From NCBI RefSeq assembly GCF_016862435.1, contig NZ_BOMY01000042.1, forward strand, positions 1-64,000: a stretch of DNA of 64,000 nucleotides, read 5' to 3'. Below are positions 35,318 to 44,631 of the stretch, piece by piece (positions within the stretch are counted from its first letter, which is position 1; each line of letters opens with the position of its first letter). The notes under the pieces were generated by a model. The model was not told the origin of the DNA and made no database searches. It saw nothing but the letters and a program-made list of their open reading frames with translations. The position numbers were made by a program, and so were the translations under genes. The DNA is from Paractinoplanes tereljensis (GTDB taxonomy: Bacteria > Actinomycetota > Actinomycetes > Mycobacteriales > Micromonosporaceae).

Positions 35318-36327
35318 GCGCTGTTCAGCAGGTCGAGGCCGAGCCGGGTGATGGTGTGCCGCATGGTGTTGCGGTGCCGCCGGCTGATGATCAGGCCGGA
35401 CTCGCGCAGCACTGTCGCGTGCTGGCTGGCGCCGCCGGGCGAGATGTTGAGCCGGCGGGCCAGCTCGGAGGTCGTGCACCCGCCCGCCACCACCCGCAGC
35501 GCGGCGGCCCGGGTGGTGCCGAGCAGGGTGGACACCGCCCGGTCGTCCGGGGTGCCGGGGTCGCGCCACAGGCGCAGCGCGGTCGGCGCGTCCAGCGGCA
35601 CCTGGTAGATCAGCTGCACCGGACCGTCGCCCCAAGGCGTGAAGACGCCCGGATCGGCCGCGGCGAACAGCGACGGGACCACCACCAGCCCGCGCCCCTC
35701 GAGGTAGATGTCGGTGTTCTTCTCGAGGGACGACGGGTGGTACTTCGGCATCTCCAGCACCGGCGGTGACCAGCGCAGCAGCGGCGGAGCGAGACCTTCC
35801 AACATGGCGCCGAGCCCGTCGCGGGCCATGATGCCGAGCCGGGTGGTGCGCTCGTTCTCCAGGACGGCCCGGATCCGCGGCCAGTACGGCGCGATCGCCA
35901 CCTCGTGATAGCCGTCGAGGGCACCGGTCATCCGCTGCCGGGCCACCCGGCCGCCGTCGGCGAAGTCGGCGATCCAGCCCGACCGGGGGCCGCCGATCAG
36001 CGGGGCGTAACCCAGTTCGGCCCGCAGCGCCTCGGCCGGGCTCGCCACCAGACGTTCCACCGCCTCGGTGTATTCGTCGGTGGGGCCGACCACGGTGAAC
36101 AGGTCGGCCATCCCGTGGGTCGGCGGCACGATGAACCGGGCCAGCTCCCGCACGTCGGGCGAGAGTGCCCGGGCCTGCGCGACGGTCCGGGCCCGCCAGC
36201 GACCGAACAGCCGGCCGTCGCCGGGCCCGGTCAGCTTCCCGAAGCTCTCCAGCAGCTCGGCGAACGCACCGAGGACCACCACCCGCACCTTCATCGCATC
36301 GGCGACCGTGAAGTGAATCCGCAGCAC
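35314..36327 (-). CDS. ArsR-like winged-helix regulator (DUF5937 type)
   Basis: The 337-aa protein opens LRIHFTVADAMKVRVVV, the standard start of actinobacterial DUF5937 regulators, and ends with an ArsR-type winged helix (CTTSELARRLNISPGGASQH, then ATVLRESGLI). The ligand domain between is of unknown specificity. GTG 36327 is chosen to match family length. It overlaps the convergent mntH by 4 bp and is otherwise isolated. Confidence 0.85.
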   Translation of the reverse strand: MLRIHFTVADAMKVRVVVLGAFAELLESFGKLTGPGDGRLFGRWRARTVAQARALSPDVRELARFIVPPTHGMADLFTVVGPTDEYTEAVERLVASPAEALRAELGYAPLIGGPRSGWIADFADGGRVARQRMTGALDGYHEVAIAPYWPRIRAVLENERTTRLGIMARDGLGAMLEGLAPPLLRWSPPVLEMPKYHPSSLEKNTDIYLEGRGLVVVPSLFAAADPGVFTPWGDGPVQLIYQVPLDAPTALRLWRDPGTPDDRAVSTLLGTTRAAALRVVAGGCTTSELARRLNISPGGASQHATVLRESGLIISRRHRNTMRHTITRLGLDLLNSA

Positions 36328-36444
36328 CCATCCATCGTGCCCTGTTTTAGCCACAGTGGAATGTCGTTGCCGCCCGGCACCCGCGTGTCAAAGGATCAAA
36401 CCGGGCCGCGGCGAATCAAACGGGGGGCCGCCGCGGCCTACGGC

Positions 36445-37413
36445 CTATGCAGATTGCGGCTTGTGCAGATTGCGGCGCAGGAAGTCGTGCCAGGTCACCT
36501 CGGACGCGCGGGTCAGGGCCGAGGCCGGGGCGAAGCGGTCCCAGGCGTGGAAGGCGCGGGCGTACAGGTGCAGGTCGGCCGGGACACCGGCCGCGTTCAG
36601 GCTGCGGGCGAACTCGATGCCCTCGTCGCGCAGCACGTCGAACTGGGCGACCGCGACGAAGGTGTCCGGCAGGTCGGACAGGTCGGTGGCCCGGCCGGGC
36701 GCGCTGTACGGATGCACGTCCTTGCCGACCCGGTCGCCGAGCACGGCGGCCCAGGCGAGCTGGATGTCCGGCCGGGAGAGGACCACCTCGGCGGTGATCT
36801 CGAAGCTGGACGGCGTCTCCAGCCGGTCGTCGAGCATCGGGTAGAGCAGGCCCAGCAGGCGCGGCCGCGGGTCGTTCCGGTCGCGCACCATGAGCGCGGT
36901 GGCGGTGGACGGCGCCCCGCCGCCGCTGGCTCCGGCCAGCCCGATCCGGGCCGGGTCGATCCGGTGCTCGGCGGCGTGCGCGACGAGGTGGGTGTAGGCG
37001 AGATAGCCGTCCTCGGCGGCGCCCGGCGCCGGGGTCTCCGGGGCGAGCCGGTAGACCACGGCGGCCAGCACGCAGTCCAGGTCCAGAGCCAGCGCGGTGT
37101 GGTAGGCGTCGTCGTCGCGGGCGTTGTCGCCGAGTACCTGAGCCCCGGCGTGGAACCAGAGCAGCGCGGGCCGCACCTGGTCAGCGCCGGCCGGCCGGTA
37201 CAGGACCACTTCGAGCTCGGTCCCGTCGTCCCGTTTGATACGCACGGCGTCGATCGTCACCCGAGGGTCAGGCGGGTTCACCGGCAGCCGGGCCCCGGCC
37301 GCCCGCAGCGCCGGGATGTCGGAGAGGTCGACCAGGGTGCCGTTGGCCGCCTTGGGCAGGGCGGCGAACGCGGCAGCGAGCTCCGGATCGAGCCCATCGG
37401 TGATTCCAGGCAT
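36445..37413 (-). CDS. HSL-type alpha/beta hydrolase with altered oxyanion motif
   Basis: The 322-aa protein has WFHAGAQVLG in place of the usual HGGG oxyanion loop (88-91) and an elbow GASGGG with Ser163 (family GDSAGG). The acid lies in AQFDVLRDEG and the His in RAFHAWDRF. It should be a cytoplasmic carboxylesterase of the lipase family IV/HSL group. Start at ATG 37413; the upstream extension is low-complexity. A 16-bp tandem repeat lies just upstream, followed by MITE-like copy 2. Confidence 0.85.
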   Translation of the reverse strand: MPGITDGLDPELAAAFAALPKAANGTLVDLSDIPALRAAGARLPVNPPDPRVTIDAVRIKRDDGTELEVVLYRPAGADQVRPALLWFHAGAQVLGDNARDDDAYHTALALDLDCVLAAVVYRLAPETPAPGAAEDGYLAYTHLVAHAAEHRIDPARIGLAGASGGGAPSTATALMVRDRNDPRPRLLGLLYPMLDDRLETPSSFEITAEVVLSRPDIQLAWAAVLGDRVGKDVHPYSAPGRATDLSDLPDTFVAVAQFDVLRDEGIEFARSLNAAGVPADLHLYARAFHAWDRFAPASALTRASEVTWHDFLRRNLHKPQSA

Positions 37414-37422
37414 CGGCCCACC

Positions 37423-37454
37423 TTTCCGAGAGGCCGGCTTTCCGAGAGGCCGGC
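37423..37454. repeat. Two tandem 16-bp units
   Basis: TTTCCGAGAGGCCGGC occurs twice in a row, 10 bases before the hydrolase start at 37413 (minus strand). It overlaps the region where a ribosome site is expected. It looks like a local duplication. Confidence 0.6.
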
Positions 37455-37644
37455 CGGCCATCCCTGACGGTATAAGCCCCGACCCGCCCGCCGGGCAGCC
37501 TTTGCGCAGGTCGTGCGGCTCGACACCGTCCGCGTTCAAGGTCCGGCGTCCCGCACTCGCCGCAGCGATCGACGCGCGCCGGCTTCCCAGGAAACCGCCC
37601 GCCCGCGAGGGGACAGTTTCCTCACAGATAGCCACTTTTGCGCG

Positions 37645-38050
37645 AAAAGAGCAAATCCCTTTCCGGTACGCGCCACCCCAGTCCCGTAGCACTCGGTCCC
37701 GGTAGGTGCAGCTCACCCTCCGCGCGCCCGCCCCGGGCGGTCCCGGCCCAAGACCCCAACCCCACCCCTGCTCTGCCTCGGCCTCGTGGCCGCCCTGCTG
37801 CCCGCCAGCAGGCGCCGCCTCACCCCGCCGACCAGGACAAACACCAGCCCGTTCGACAGTTTGCTCTGCTCACCCATACGCGCTGCTGCGCGTATGGGTG
37901 CGCAGAGCAAAGCTCGCTGAGGTGGGTGTCCGGTTGCGCGAGAGGCGCGGCACTTGCCGGTGTTGCACGGTGGCCGCGCGGTGGCGGCGGTCGGGGGGAA
38001 TTGCGGTTGTCTACGGCGTCGCCCGTACCGGCAAAGGGTTTGATTCTCGG
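37645..38050 (-). repeat. MITE-like dispersed repeat, copy 2 (inverted)
   Basis: This is the reverse orientation of the copies at 15849 and 59386. The left end reads GAGCAAATCCCTTTCCGGTA. The right end on the other strand reads ATCAAACCCTTTGCCGGTAC, giving imperfect terminal inverted repeats of about 22 bp. The central hairpin occupies 37860-37911, with 26-bp arms and two mismatches. The right end stops 3 bp before the stop codon of the TauE/SafE gene. There is no conserved ORF, so it is non-coding. Confidence 0.8.
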
Positions 38051-38053
38051 GGC

Positions 38054-38803
38054 CTAGTGGTCGGCGCGCCACCACAGGTAGGCCGCCAGGCCCAGGGACG
38101 CCACGGCGATCGCCACTCGCAGCGGGCGCTCCGGGGTGCGGCGGACCAGGTGTGGGCCCAGCCAGCTGCCGAAGAGGCAGCCGATTGCCATCAGGCCGGC
38201 CGCTACCCAGTTCACCGGGGCTACCACGGCGTAGATCACGGCTGCCGCCAGATTCGCGGCGCCCAGGGCGATGCTCTTGATCGCGTTGGTCACCGGGAGC
38301 GGTTCGGTCGCGGCTACCGACAGGATCGCGAGCATGAGTACGCCGGCCGCCGCGCCGAAATAGCCGCCGTACACGCCGACCACGAAGACCGCGCCGAGCA
38401 GGATCGGGGCCGGCATTGTTCGGTGGCCGGCCCAGCGGCGCAGCTGGTCGCGGAGCAGTAGCAGGGCCGCGCCCAGGGCTACCAGCACCGGCACGATGCG
38501 CTCGAACGCCGACGACGGGGTGGCCAGCAGCAGCACCGCCCCGGCCAGGCCGCCTGCCCCGGCCACCGCGGACAGCCTCGCCAGCCGCCGGCCGTGGCCG
38601 CGCAGCTCCGGCCTTGCCCCGGCCGCGGTGCCGACGGTGTTGGACAGCAGCGCCACGGTGTTGGTGACGTTGGCGGCTACCGGCGCCAGGCCGACCGCCA
38701 GCAGCGCCGGGTAACTCGCCAGCGAGGCGAGACCGGCCATCGAACCGGTCAGGCCCCCACCGACACCGCCGAGCACCAGCAGAGAAGCATCGCTCAGGCG
38801 CAC
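38054..38803 (-). CDS. TauE/SafE-family permease
   Basis: The 249-aa membrane protein has about eight helices in the TauE/SafE pattern: an N-terminal GGVGGGLTGSMAGLASLASY half, a middle VYGGYFGAAAGVLMLA and the family-typical TNAIKSIALG. The family exports sulfonates or related organic anions; the substrate here is unknown. The GTG at 38803 gives the normal length; a longer frame runs through the divergent lipoprotein gene. MITE copy 2 ends at its stop codon. Confidence 0.88.
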   Translation of the reverse strand: MRLSDASLLVLGGVGGGLTGSMAGLASLASYPALLAVGLAPVAANVTNTVALLSNTVGTAAGARPELRGHGRRLARLSAVAGAGGLAGAVLLLATPSSAFERIVPVLVALGAALLLLRDQLRRWAGHRTMPAPILLGAVFVVGVYGGYFGAAAGVLMLAILSVAATEPLPVTNAIKSIALGAANLAAAVIYAVVAPVNWVAAGLMAIGCLFGSWLGPHLVRRTPERPLRVAIAVASLGLAAYLWWRADH

Positions 38804-38860
38804 CCGGTCACCGTACCGACGCCGGATCCGGGGGTGGCGGGGCCGCGCGATCATGGGTGG

Positions 38861-39334
38861 ATGCTCACATCGGGTGGCACGGCCCGGCGGCTGGCCGCCT
38901 CCTCGCGGGTGGTGTTCAGGCTGGCCGCCGCCGTGCGGGTGGCGCTCGGGCTGGCGGCCGCCGCGCTGGTGGCGCTCGGGCTCGCCGCCTGTTCCCAGCC
39001 TGCCGCGGCGCCGCGGTTCCTCGATGTCCACTTTCCCGGCTCCTACGCCCTGCCCGGCACGGTCGAGATTCCGGCCGCCGGGGACTACGCGATCTGGGCG
39101 ACCGGCTTCCCGGCCGTCGGGGCGAACCGCTGCGCGGTCTCCGGCAGCGGCGGCAACGCCGTGCCGATGTCGGTGCCGGACGGCACGGTCACCTACACCG
39201 CCAAGGAGGAGGATGACGCCGTCTACACCTGGACGGACGCCTTCACTGCTCCGGCGGCCGGCACCTACACGCTGCGCTGCACCCCGGACGCGGCGGCGCC
39301 GGGAATGAGCTTCGCGGTGGCCCCGAAAGCCTAA
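38861..39334 (+). CDS. Secreted or lipid-anchored small protein
   Basis: The 157-aa product has a long hydrophobic N-terminus made of short repeats (RVVFRLAAAVRVALGLAAAA) ending in a lipobox-like LAAC (about residue 45). A beta-rich domain of about 110 residues follows with two Cys (NRCAVSG, TLRCTPDA). No family is recognised. The N-terminal repeats are also repeats at DNA level. The stop codon falls at the edge of the tandem array at 39333-39440. Confidence 0.65.
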   Translation: MLTSGGTARRLAASSRVVFRLAAAVRVALGLAAAALVALGLAACSQPAAAPRFLDVHFPGSYALPGTVEIPAAGDYAIWATGFPAVGANRCAVSGSGGNAVPMSVPDGTVTYTAKEEDDAVYTWTDAFTAPAAGTYTLRCTPDAAAPGMSFAVAPKA

Positions 39335-39440
39335 ACCGCGCCGCCAACAGTCTGGGCCGCGCCGCCAACAGTCTGGGCCGCGCCCGTCAACGGCCTAAAC
39401 CGTGCCGCCAACAGCCTGGGCCGGGCCGCCGAGAGGCTGA
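39333..39440. repeat. Tandem array of about five 21-22-bp units
   Basis: Units of the form CGCGCCGCCAACAGTCTGGGC are repeated about five times. The first two copies are nearly identical, one unit has an extra base, and the last ones are diverged. The array lies between the convergent ends of two genes and runs into the last codons of the beta-galactosidase, where the units read as AQPLGGP / AQAVGGT heptads. Confidence 0.8.
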
Positions 39441-40960
39441 GCCGTAGCGCCTCGGGCCTGCACTGCGGCGGCGGCGAGGGTTGGGGCCGGGTCGGCGGCG
39501 GTCGTGTAGAACACGGTGCCTGCGCCGTAGCGGTTCTCCAGGACGTCGGCGGTTACGTCCAGCGGGCGGGCGCCGATCAGGTCATCCAGGGCGCCCGGGG
39601 TTACCCGGCAGTGCTCGTCGACCTGGCCGCTGCCGGCGGTCAGCACCAGCGTGCCGCCGTCGCGCACGTAGTCGCGCAACGCCCGGTGGACGTCGGCCGG
39701 CATCAGGTAGAGGCTCGGCACCACGACCAGGTCGTAGCCGGCCAGCGGGGCGGTCGGCGGCAGGACGTCGATCGGGCCGTCGAGGGCGCGGTGCCAGCGG
39801 CGGACGGTCGCGTCGTAGTCGAGCTCGCGGGCCGGCAGGTGCGGCGCCTGCAAGGCCCACATCGTTTCTTCGTCGTAGAGCAGCGCGATCGTCGCCGTCA
39901 CCGTGACCGGCGACCGGTCCCGCAGCGCAGCGCCCAGCGCGGCGATCTCGCGGAAGACCGGGCTGTCCGGGCCCTCGTGCGGCACCATCGCCGGGTGCCA
40001 CTGCTCGGCGCCGCCCCGGCTGGCCCGCCACTGGAAGTAGCAGATGCCCGAGGCACCCCGCGCGAGGTAGGGCTCGGCGACGGCCCGCGCCGAAGCGGAG
40101 GGCGCGTGTTCCATCAGCATCCAGCGGCCGTCCCGGGCCCAGCCACGGGCCAGGTCGGCGGCGAAGGCCCGGTCGGAAAGCGTGGCCGGGTAGTCGTCGA
40201 TCGCCACGATGTCGACCTCGCGGGACCAGCGGGCATGGTCGACCGGCACCCAGCCGCCGAGCGCGAAGTTGGTGGTGACCGGCGCGCCGGAGAGCAGGGC
40301 GCGCTGCGACCGGTAGTGCTCCAGCATCGCGTCGGAGACGAACCGGCGGTAATCGAGCAGGTGGGCGGGATTGCCGAGGTACTGGGTGGCGCGCGGCGGC
40401 AGCACCTCCTCCCACGAGGTCACCCGCTGGGACCAGAAATCCGTGCTCCACACGTCGTTGAGGGTCGCCTCGTCGCCGTACCGGGCGGAGAGCCAGCGGC
40501 GGAAGGCCGCCGCGCAGAAATCGCAGTAGCAGGTCGTGCCGTACTCGTTGTGGACGTGCCACAACTGCGGGGAGTAGCGCGCGGCCAGCTCCCCCACAAT
40601 GGACAGACACGCAGCCTGGTAGGCCGGGGCGTTGACGCAATAGGTGTCGCGGGAACCGTGCGTCAGCCGTACGCCATCTCGGTTGATCGGCATGGAATGG
40701 GGGTTTTGGCGGGTGAACCAAGGAGGCGGCGAAGCCGTCGGGGTGGCCAGGCAGACCCCGATCCCGGCGGCGTGCAGCAGGTCGAGCACCTGGTCGAGCC
40801 AGCCGAAATCGAACTCGCCGGGCCGGGGTTCCAGGCGCGACCAGCTGAACACCCCGACGGTGACCAGGTTGACCCCGGCCTCGAGCATCAGCTCGATGTC
40901 GGAGGCCCAGACCGATTCGGGCCACTGCTCCGGGTTGTAGTCGCCGCCGAAATGGATCAT
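39395..40960 (-). CDS. GH42 beta-galactosidase
   Basis: The 521-aa enzyme begins MIHFGGDYNPEQWPESVW and has acid/base Glu139 in HNEYG, nucleophile Glu284 in LMEHAPS, and the zinc-site cysteines (Cys108 and CYCDFC at 144-149) of GH42. The C-terminal A42-type domain is shortened, and the tail consists of heptads encoded by the tandem array. It is cytoplasmic and cleaves beta-galactosides imported by the ABC system upstream. Its ATG overlaps the permease stop (ATGA), the last gene of a four-gene operon. Confidence 0.9.
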   Translation of the reverse strand: MIHFGGDYNPEQWPESVWASDIELMLEAGVNLVTVGVFSWSRLEPRPGEFDFGWLDQVLDLLHAAGIGVCLATPTASPPPWFTRQNPHSMPINRDGVRLTHGSRDTYCVNAPAYQAACLSIVGELAARYSPQLWHVHNEYGTTCYCDFCAAAFRRWLSARYGDEATLNDVWSTDFWSQRVTSWEEVLPPRATQYLGNPAHLLDYRRFVSDAMLEHYRSQRALLSGAPVTTNFALGGWVPVDHARWSREVDIVAIDDYPATLSDRAFAADLARGWARDGRWMLMEHAPSASARAVAEPYLARGASGICYFQWRASRGGAEQWHPAMVPHEGPDSPVFREIAALGAALRDRSPVTVTATIALLYDEETMWALQAPHLPARELDYDATVRRWHRALDGPIDVLPPTAPLAGYDLVVVPSLYLMPADVHRALRDYVRDGGTLVLTAGSGQVDEHCRVTPGALDDLIGARPLDVTADVLENRYGAGTVFYTTAADPAPTLAAAAVQARGATAQPLGGPAQAVGGTV

Positions 40961-41907
40961 CCCTTGATGGCTCCGAGCAGCATGCCCTTGGTGAAGTGGC
41001 GCTGCACGAACGGATAGATCAGCAGGATCGGGATCAGGGTGAGCGTCACGACGGCCATCTGGATGGCCAGTGGCGCGATCTGCTGATGGCCGAAGTATTG
41101 ACCGGTGTTGGTCACGCCGGTGCCGGGCATCGAGTTGCCCTGCAGGGTGTACGTGTAGATGACCATCTGCAGCGGCCACTTCTGATTGTCCGGCAGGTAG
41201 AGCAGCGCGTTGAAGAAGGTGTTCCAGTAACCGACGCCGTAGAACAGCGCGATCACCGCGACCACCGCCCGCGAGGTGGGCAGCACCACCGACCACAGCG
41301 TGCGCCACTCGCTGGCGCCGTCGATCGCGGCCGCGTCGATCAGCTCCTGGGCGGTACCGGCGAAGAAGCCGCGCATCACCAGGATGTTGAAGACCGACAC
41401 CGCGCTGGGCAGGACCATCGACCAGTAACTGTCGTAGCCGCCGAGCGCGGTCACCACCAGGAACGACGGGATCAGGCCACCGCTGAAGAACATGGTGACA
41501 ACCAGCAACATCAAAATCGGCCGATGCGCGTACGAACCTGGGCGCGACAAACCGTAGGCGCAGAGGATCGTCACCACCATCGAGATGGCCGTGCCGATCA
41601 GCGTGACCGCCAGGCTGACCAGCAGCGAGTGCATGATCAGCTGGTTGGTGAAGATCTGCTGGTAGGCGGCGGTGGTGATGCCGTGCGGCACCAGCACCAT
41701 GCCGCTCGCCTGGTTGACCGCGCCCTGCGGCGACAGGCTGGTGATCACCACCATCCACAGTGGCACGATCACCACCGCCACGGTGAAGATCAGGACCGCG
41801 CCCTTGCCGGTCTGGCCGGCGGCGGTGGGCGGTTCCTCCCAGCTGGGCCGGTTGCTCGGGGCCCGGACCTTCTGCTCGGCCAGGTCGGTCGCGGTTGTCG
41901 TGGTCAT
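40957..41907 (-). CDS. Sugar ABC permease, MalG/LplC type
   Basis: The 316-aa permease has six helices and the EAA-type loop (GTAQELIDAAAIDGASEW) that contacts the ATPase. It pairs with the permease at 41904-42890 (4-bp overlap). Length and loop place it in the CUT1 oligosaccharide class. No ATPase gene is in the operon, so a shared MsiK-type ATPase elsewhere is expected. Confidence 0.92.
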   Translation of the reverse strand: MTTTTATDLAEQKVRAPSNRPSWEEPPTAAGQTGKGAVLIFTVAVVIVPLWMVVITSLSPQGAVNQASGMVLVPHGITTAAYQQIFTNQLIMHSLLVSLAVTLIGTAISMVVTILCAYGLSRPGSYAHRPILMLLVVTMFFSGGLIPSFLVVTALGGYDSYWSMVLPSAVSVFNILVMRGFFAGTAQELIDAAAIDGASEWRTLWSVVLPTSRAVVAVIALFYGVGYWNTFFNALLYLPDNQKWPLQMVIYTYTLQGNSMPGTGVTNTGQYFGHQQIAPLAIQMAVVTLTLIPILLIYPFVQRHFTKGMLLGAIKG

Positions 41908-42890
41908 TTCCGGTACAACCCGTCCTCGCCCACCAGGTGCGCGATCTTGTTGGCGGCCAAAATCAGGATCAGCGACAGTACGCCCTTGAACAGCGATGCC
42001 GCGGCGCCGAGGCTGAAGTTCGCGTTCACCACGCCGTAGTAATAGGCGTACGTGTCGAGCACCTCGGAGGCGTCCCGGCCGACCGCACCGCGCTGGATGA
42101 GCATCTGCTCGAAGCCCACGGTGAGTGTGTTGCCCAGGCGCAGCACGAGCATCAGCACCACGATGCTGCGGATGCCGGGCAGCGTGATGTGCCACATCCG
42201 GCGCCACCGGCCGGCCCCGTCCACCGCCGACGCCTCGTACAGGTTCTGGTCGATGGCGGCCAGCGCGGCCAGGAAGACGATGATGCCCCAGCCCGCCTCC
42301 TTCCAGACCACCTGCGCGGTGACCAGGAACTTGAAGGCGTCCGGGTTGGTCATGATGTCCCAGGTGGCGTAACCGTGCTGGCGCAGCGCCTGGTTGAGCG
42401 CGCCCGCCCCGCCGAGCATCTCCTGGAAGATGGTGACCGCGAGGACCCAGGAGAAGAAGTGCGGCAGGTAGACCACCGACTGCACGATGGTGCGGACCCG
42501 GTTGTTCATCACCGAGTTCAGCAGCAGCGCCAGGGCGATCGGGATCGGGAAGAACAGCAGCAGCTGCACCAGGCTGAGCACCAGGGTGTTCTCCAGCGAC
42601 TGCCAGAACAGCGGGTCGGCGAACATCGACCGGAAGGTTTCCAGGCCGCTCCACGGGCTGTGCATGAAGCCGGCGTAGATGCTGTAGTTCTGGAACGCGG
42701 TGGCCGTACCGAACATCGGCGCGTAGTTGAAGATGAGCAGCAGCACCACGGCCGGGATGACCATGAGCAGCAGCGAGCGGTCGCGCAGGAAGCGCCGCCG
42801 CCGGTCGGCCCGGCGAAGGGTGCGCTTCTGGACACGCCCCCCGTCCCGCACCGCGGGGACGGGAGGCGCCTCGGGTGTAGCTGTGCTCAC
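41904..42890 (-). CDS. Sugar ABC permease, LplB/MalF type
   Basis: The 328-aa CUT1 permease has an N-terminal basic segment, six helices and the EAA loop (LAAIDQNLYEASAVDGAGRW). It is the second membrane subunit of the galactoside importer. It overlaps both the binding-protein gene upstream and the other permease downstream by 4 bp. The GTG start at 42890 lies in a GTGA junction. Confidence 0.92.
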   Translation of the reverse strand: MSTATPEAPPVPAVRDGGRVQKRTLRRADRRRRFLRDRSLLLMVIPAVVLLLIFNYAPMFGTATAFQNYSIYAGFMHSPWSGLETFRSMFADPLFWQSLENTLVLSLVQLLLFFPIPIALALLLNSVMNNRVRTIVQSVVYLPHFFSWVLAVTIFQEMLGGAGALNQALRQHGYATWDIMTNPDAFKFLVTAQVVWKEAGWGIIVFLAALAAIDQNLYEASAVDGAGRWRRMWHITLPGIRSIVVLMLVLRLGNTLTVGFEQMLIQRGAVGRDASEVLDTYAYYYGVVNANFSLGAAASLFKGVLSLILILAANKIAHLVGEDGLYRK

Positions 42891-44581
42891 TGGCCGGTGC
42901 CGTACTTCTGCCGGATGTCCTCGTAGAACGCCCGCAGCTGGTCACCGCCCTGGGCCTTCCAGGACTTCAGCGCCTCCTCGTAGGCGGAGACCGGCTTGCG
43001 GCCGTAGCGGACGTCCTTGATGGTGTCCTCCATCGGCTGCACGAGCTTGGCGTACTGGGCCGGCTCGGTGACGTTCATGCCGTAGAAGGCGGGCTTGACC
43101 GCGTACTTGACCATGTCGCCCTGCCAGGCCGCGTAGTCCTTGGTGGCCTGGACGTCGCCGCCCTTGACCGTGGTCGGGGTGAGCGGCGTGATCAGGAACT
43201 GGTAGGTGGTGGCGACCTCCTTGCTGCCCTTCTCGGTCAGCACCGGGTTGCCGTCGGTCATCTTGTAGTCGACGCCGTCGACGCCGAAGTTGATGGTCAG
43301 CCACTCGGCCGAGCCGTACGGCGCGGCCAGGTAGTTGGCGATGGCCAGGGCTTCCTTGATCTGGTCGGCGCTGAGCTTGCCGTTCAGGAAGCTGTACATG
43401 CCGGCGCTGGGGTTCATCAGCACCTCGGGCTTGCCGTCGGCCGCGAAGATCTTGAAGGCCTGCCGGTTGTAGGTCGGGTTGGCCGCCTTGCCGGAGCTGG
43501 AGTCGTCACCGGTCCACGCGCCCGGACCGTCGCCGGAGATGACCTCTTTGCCGCTCCAGAACCGCTGCTTGGCGTCCTGCGACTTGTCGGCCAGCGCGTC
43601 GGGGTGGATGTAACCGGCCGTGGCCAGCTTGTTCTGCCAGTTGAGAGCCTCTAGGTGACCGGGCGTCTCGTACCGGTGCAGGATCTTGCCGTCGGCGTCG
43701 ATGGTCCAGCGGTTGGGGTCGGCCGGGAACTTGAACATGTGGTTGATGTAGCCGTACATGTCGCCGAAGGCCCACTGACCGGCGTTGGCGTTGGTCAGCT
43801 CCTTGCCGAGCGCGGCCAGCTTGTCCGGGCTGTCGATCTCGTCGGCGTTGATGCCGGCCTTGTCGAAGATGTCCTTGCGGTAGAACGGCATCCCGTTGAA
43901 GGTGGCGCCGCCGTAGTAGACCGGCAGGCCGTAGAGCTTGCCGTTCCAGATGCAGCACTGCCAGGCCGAGGTCGGGATGGCGGCCAGGTTCGGGTACGCC
44001 TTGACCAGGTCGCCGGACAGGTAGGGGCCGAGGTCGGCGAACTTGCCGACGGCGTCGGCGAAGCCCAGCTTCGGCATGTTCCAGCTGGGGATCTGGATCC
44101 AGTCCGGCAGCTTGTCGCCGGCGAACAGGGTGGGCAGCACCTTCTCGTAGTTGGTGCCGTCCGACGGCTGGATCTTGACGTTCGCCCCGAGGGCCTTGTT
44201 GACCGCCTCGTAGTACGAGTTTCCGCTGGTGCCGGGGATGGCGCCCCACAGCGGGGTGGTGGCGACGTAGGTGCCGCCCTTGCCCGGGATGCCGGTCGCG
44301 GTGGTGACCGGGCTGGCCGGGTAGGCGAGGAAAACCGCGTCGGAGAAGAAGCCGTTCGAGCCCTGGACGCTGGCGATGTCCGGCTTGATGGCGTTGGACG
44401 CCTCGACGTAGCTGGGCAGCAGCGCCTTCAGCTGGTCCTTGCCCGTGGTGCCCGGGCCGTTGGTGGTTTTGGCGTCACCACAGCCGGCGAGCAGGCCGCT
44501 CCCCGCGAATGCGATCGCGCCGAGACCGGCCAGCTCCAGGAACCGGCGACGGTCAGCACGGAGGCCATCGAGAGGGTTCAT
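42887..44581 (-). CDS. Extracellular sugar-binding lipoprotein
   Basis: The 564-aa protein starts with a Tat/lipoprotein signal: DRRRFLELAGLG with LLAGC (Cys34). The mature domain is a large solute-binding protein of the LipO type, longer than most maltose-type binding proteins, as usual for permeases of the LplB/LplC kind. It delivers an oligosaccharide, probably a galactoside given the linked GH42. It is the first gene of the operon and is divergent from the ROK regulator. Confidence 0.9.
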   Translation of the reverse strand: MNPLDGLRADRRRFLELAGLGAIAFAGSGLLAGCGDAKTTNGPGTTGKDQLKALLPSYVEASNAIKPDIASVQGSNGFFSDAVFLAYPASPVTTATGIPGKGGTYVATTPLWGAIPGTSGNSYYEAVNKALGANVKIQPSDGTNYEKVLPTLFAGDKLPDWIQIPSWNMPKLGFADAVGKFADLGPYLSGDLVKAYPNLAAIPTSAWQCCIWNGKLYGLPVYYGGATFNGMPFYRKDIFDKAGINADEIDSPDKLAALGKELTNANAGQWAFGDMYGYINHMFKFPADPNRWTIDADGKILHRYETPGHLEALNWQNKLATAGYIHPDALADKSQDAKQRFWSGKEVISGDGPGAWTGDDSSSGKAANPTYNRQAFKIFAADGKPEVLMNPSAGMYSFLNGKLSADQIKEALAIANYLAAPYGSAEWLTINFGVDGVDYKMTDGNPVLTEKGSKEVATTYQFLITPLTPTTVKGGDVQATKDYAAWQGDMVKYAVKPAFYGMNVTEPAQYAKLVQPMEDTIKDVRYGRKPVSAYEEALKSWKAQGGDQLRAFYEDIRQKYGTGQ

Positions 44582-44631
44582 ATCTTCACTCCCTTCCGGG
44601 ATTCAAAATGTTTGCCTTGGCGGAGCAGACA

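Noticed and set aside
35905..37467. A 520-codon plus-strand frame
   Set aside because: It runs antisense through two supported genes and the intergenic region and has no recognisable domain.
37645..38050. Insertion sequence
   Set aside because: Too short for a transposase and no shared ORF among the copies; a non-autonomous MITE-like element fits better.
39333..39440. CRISPR-like array
   Set aside because: Units are adjacent without spacers and no cas genes are near.
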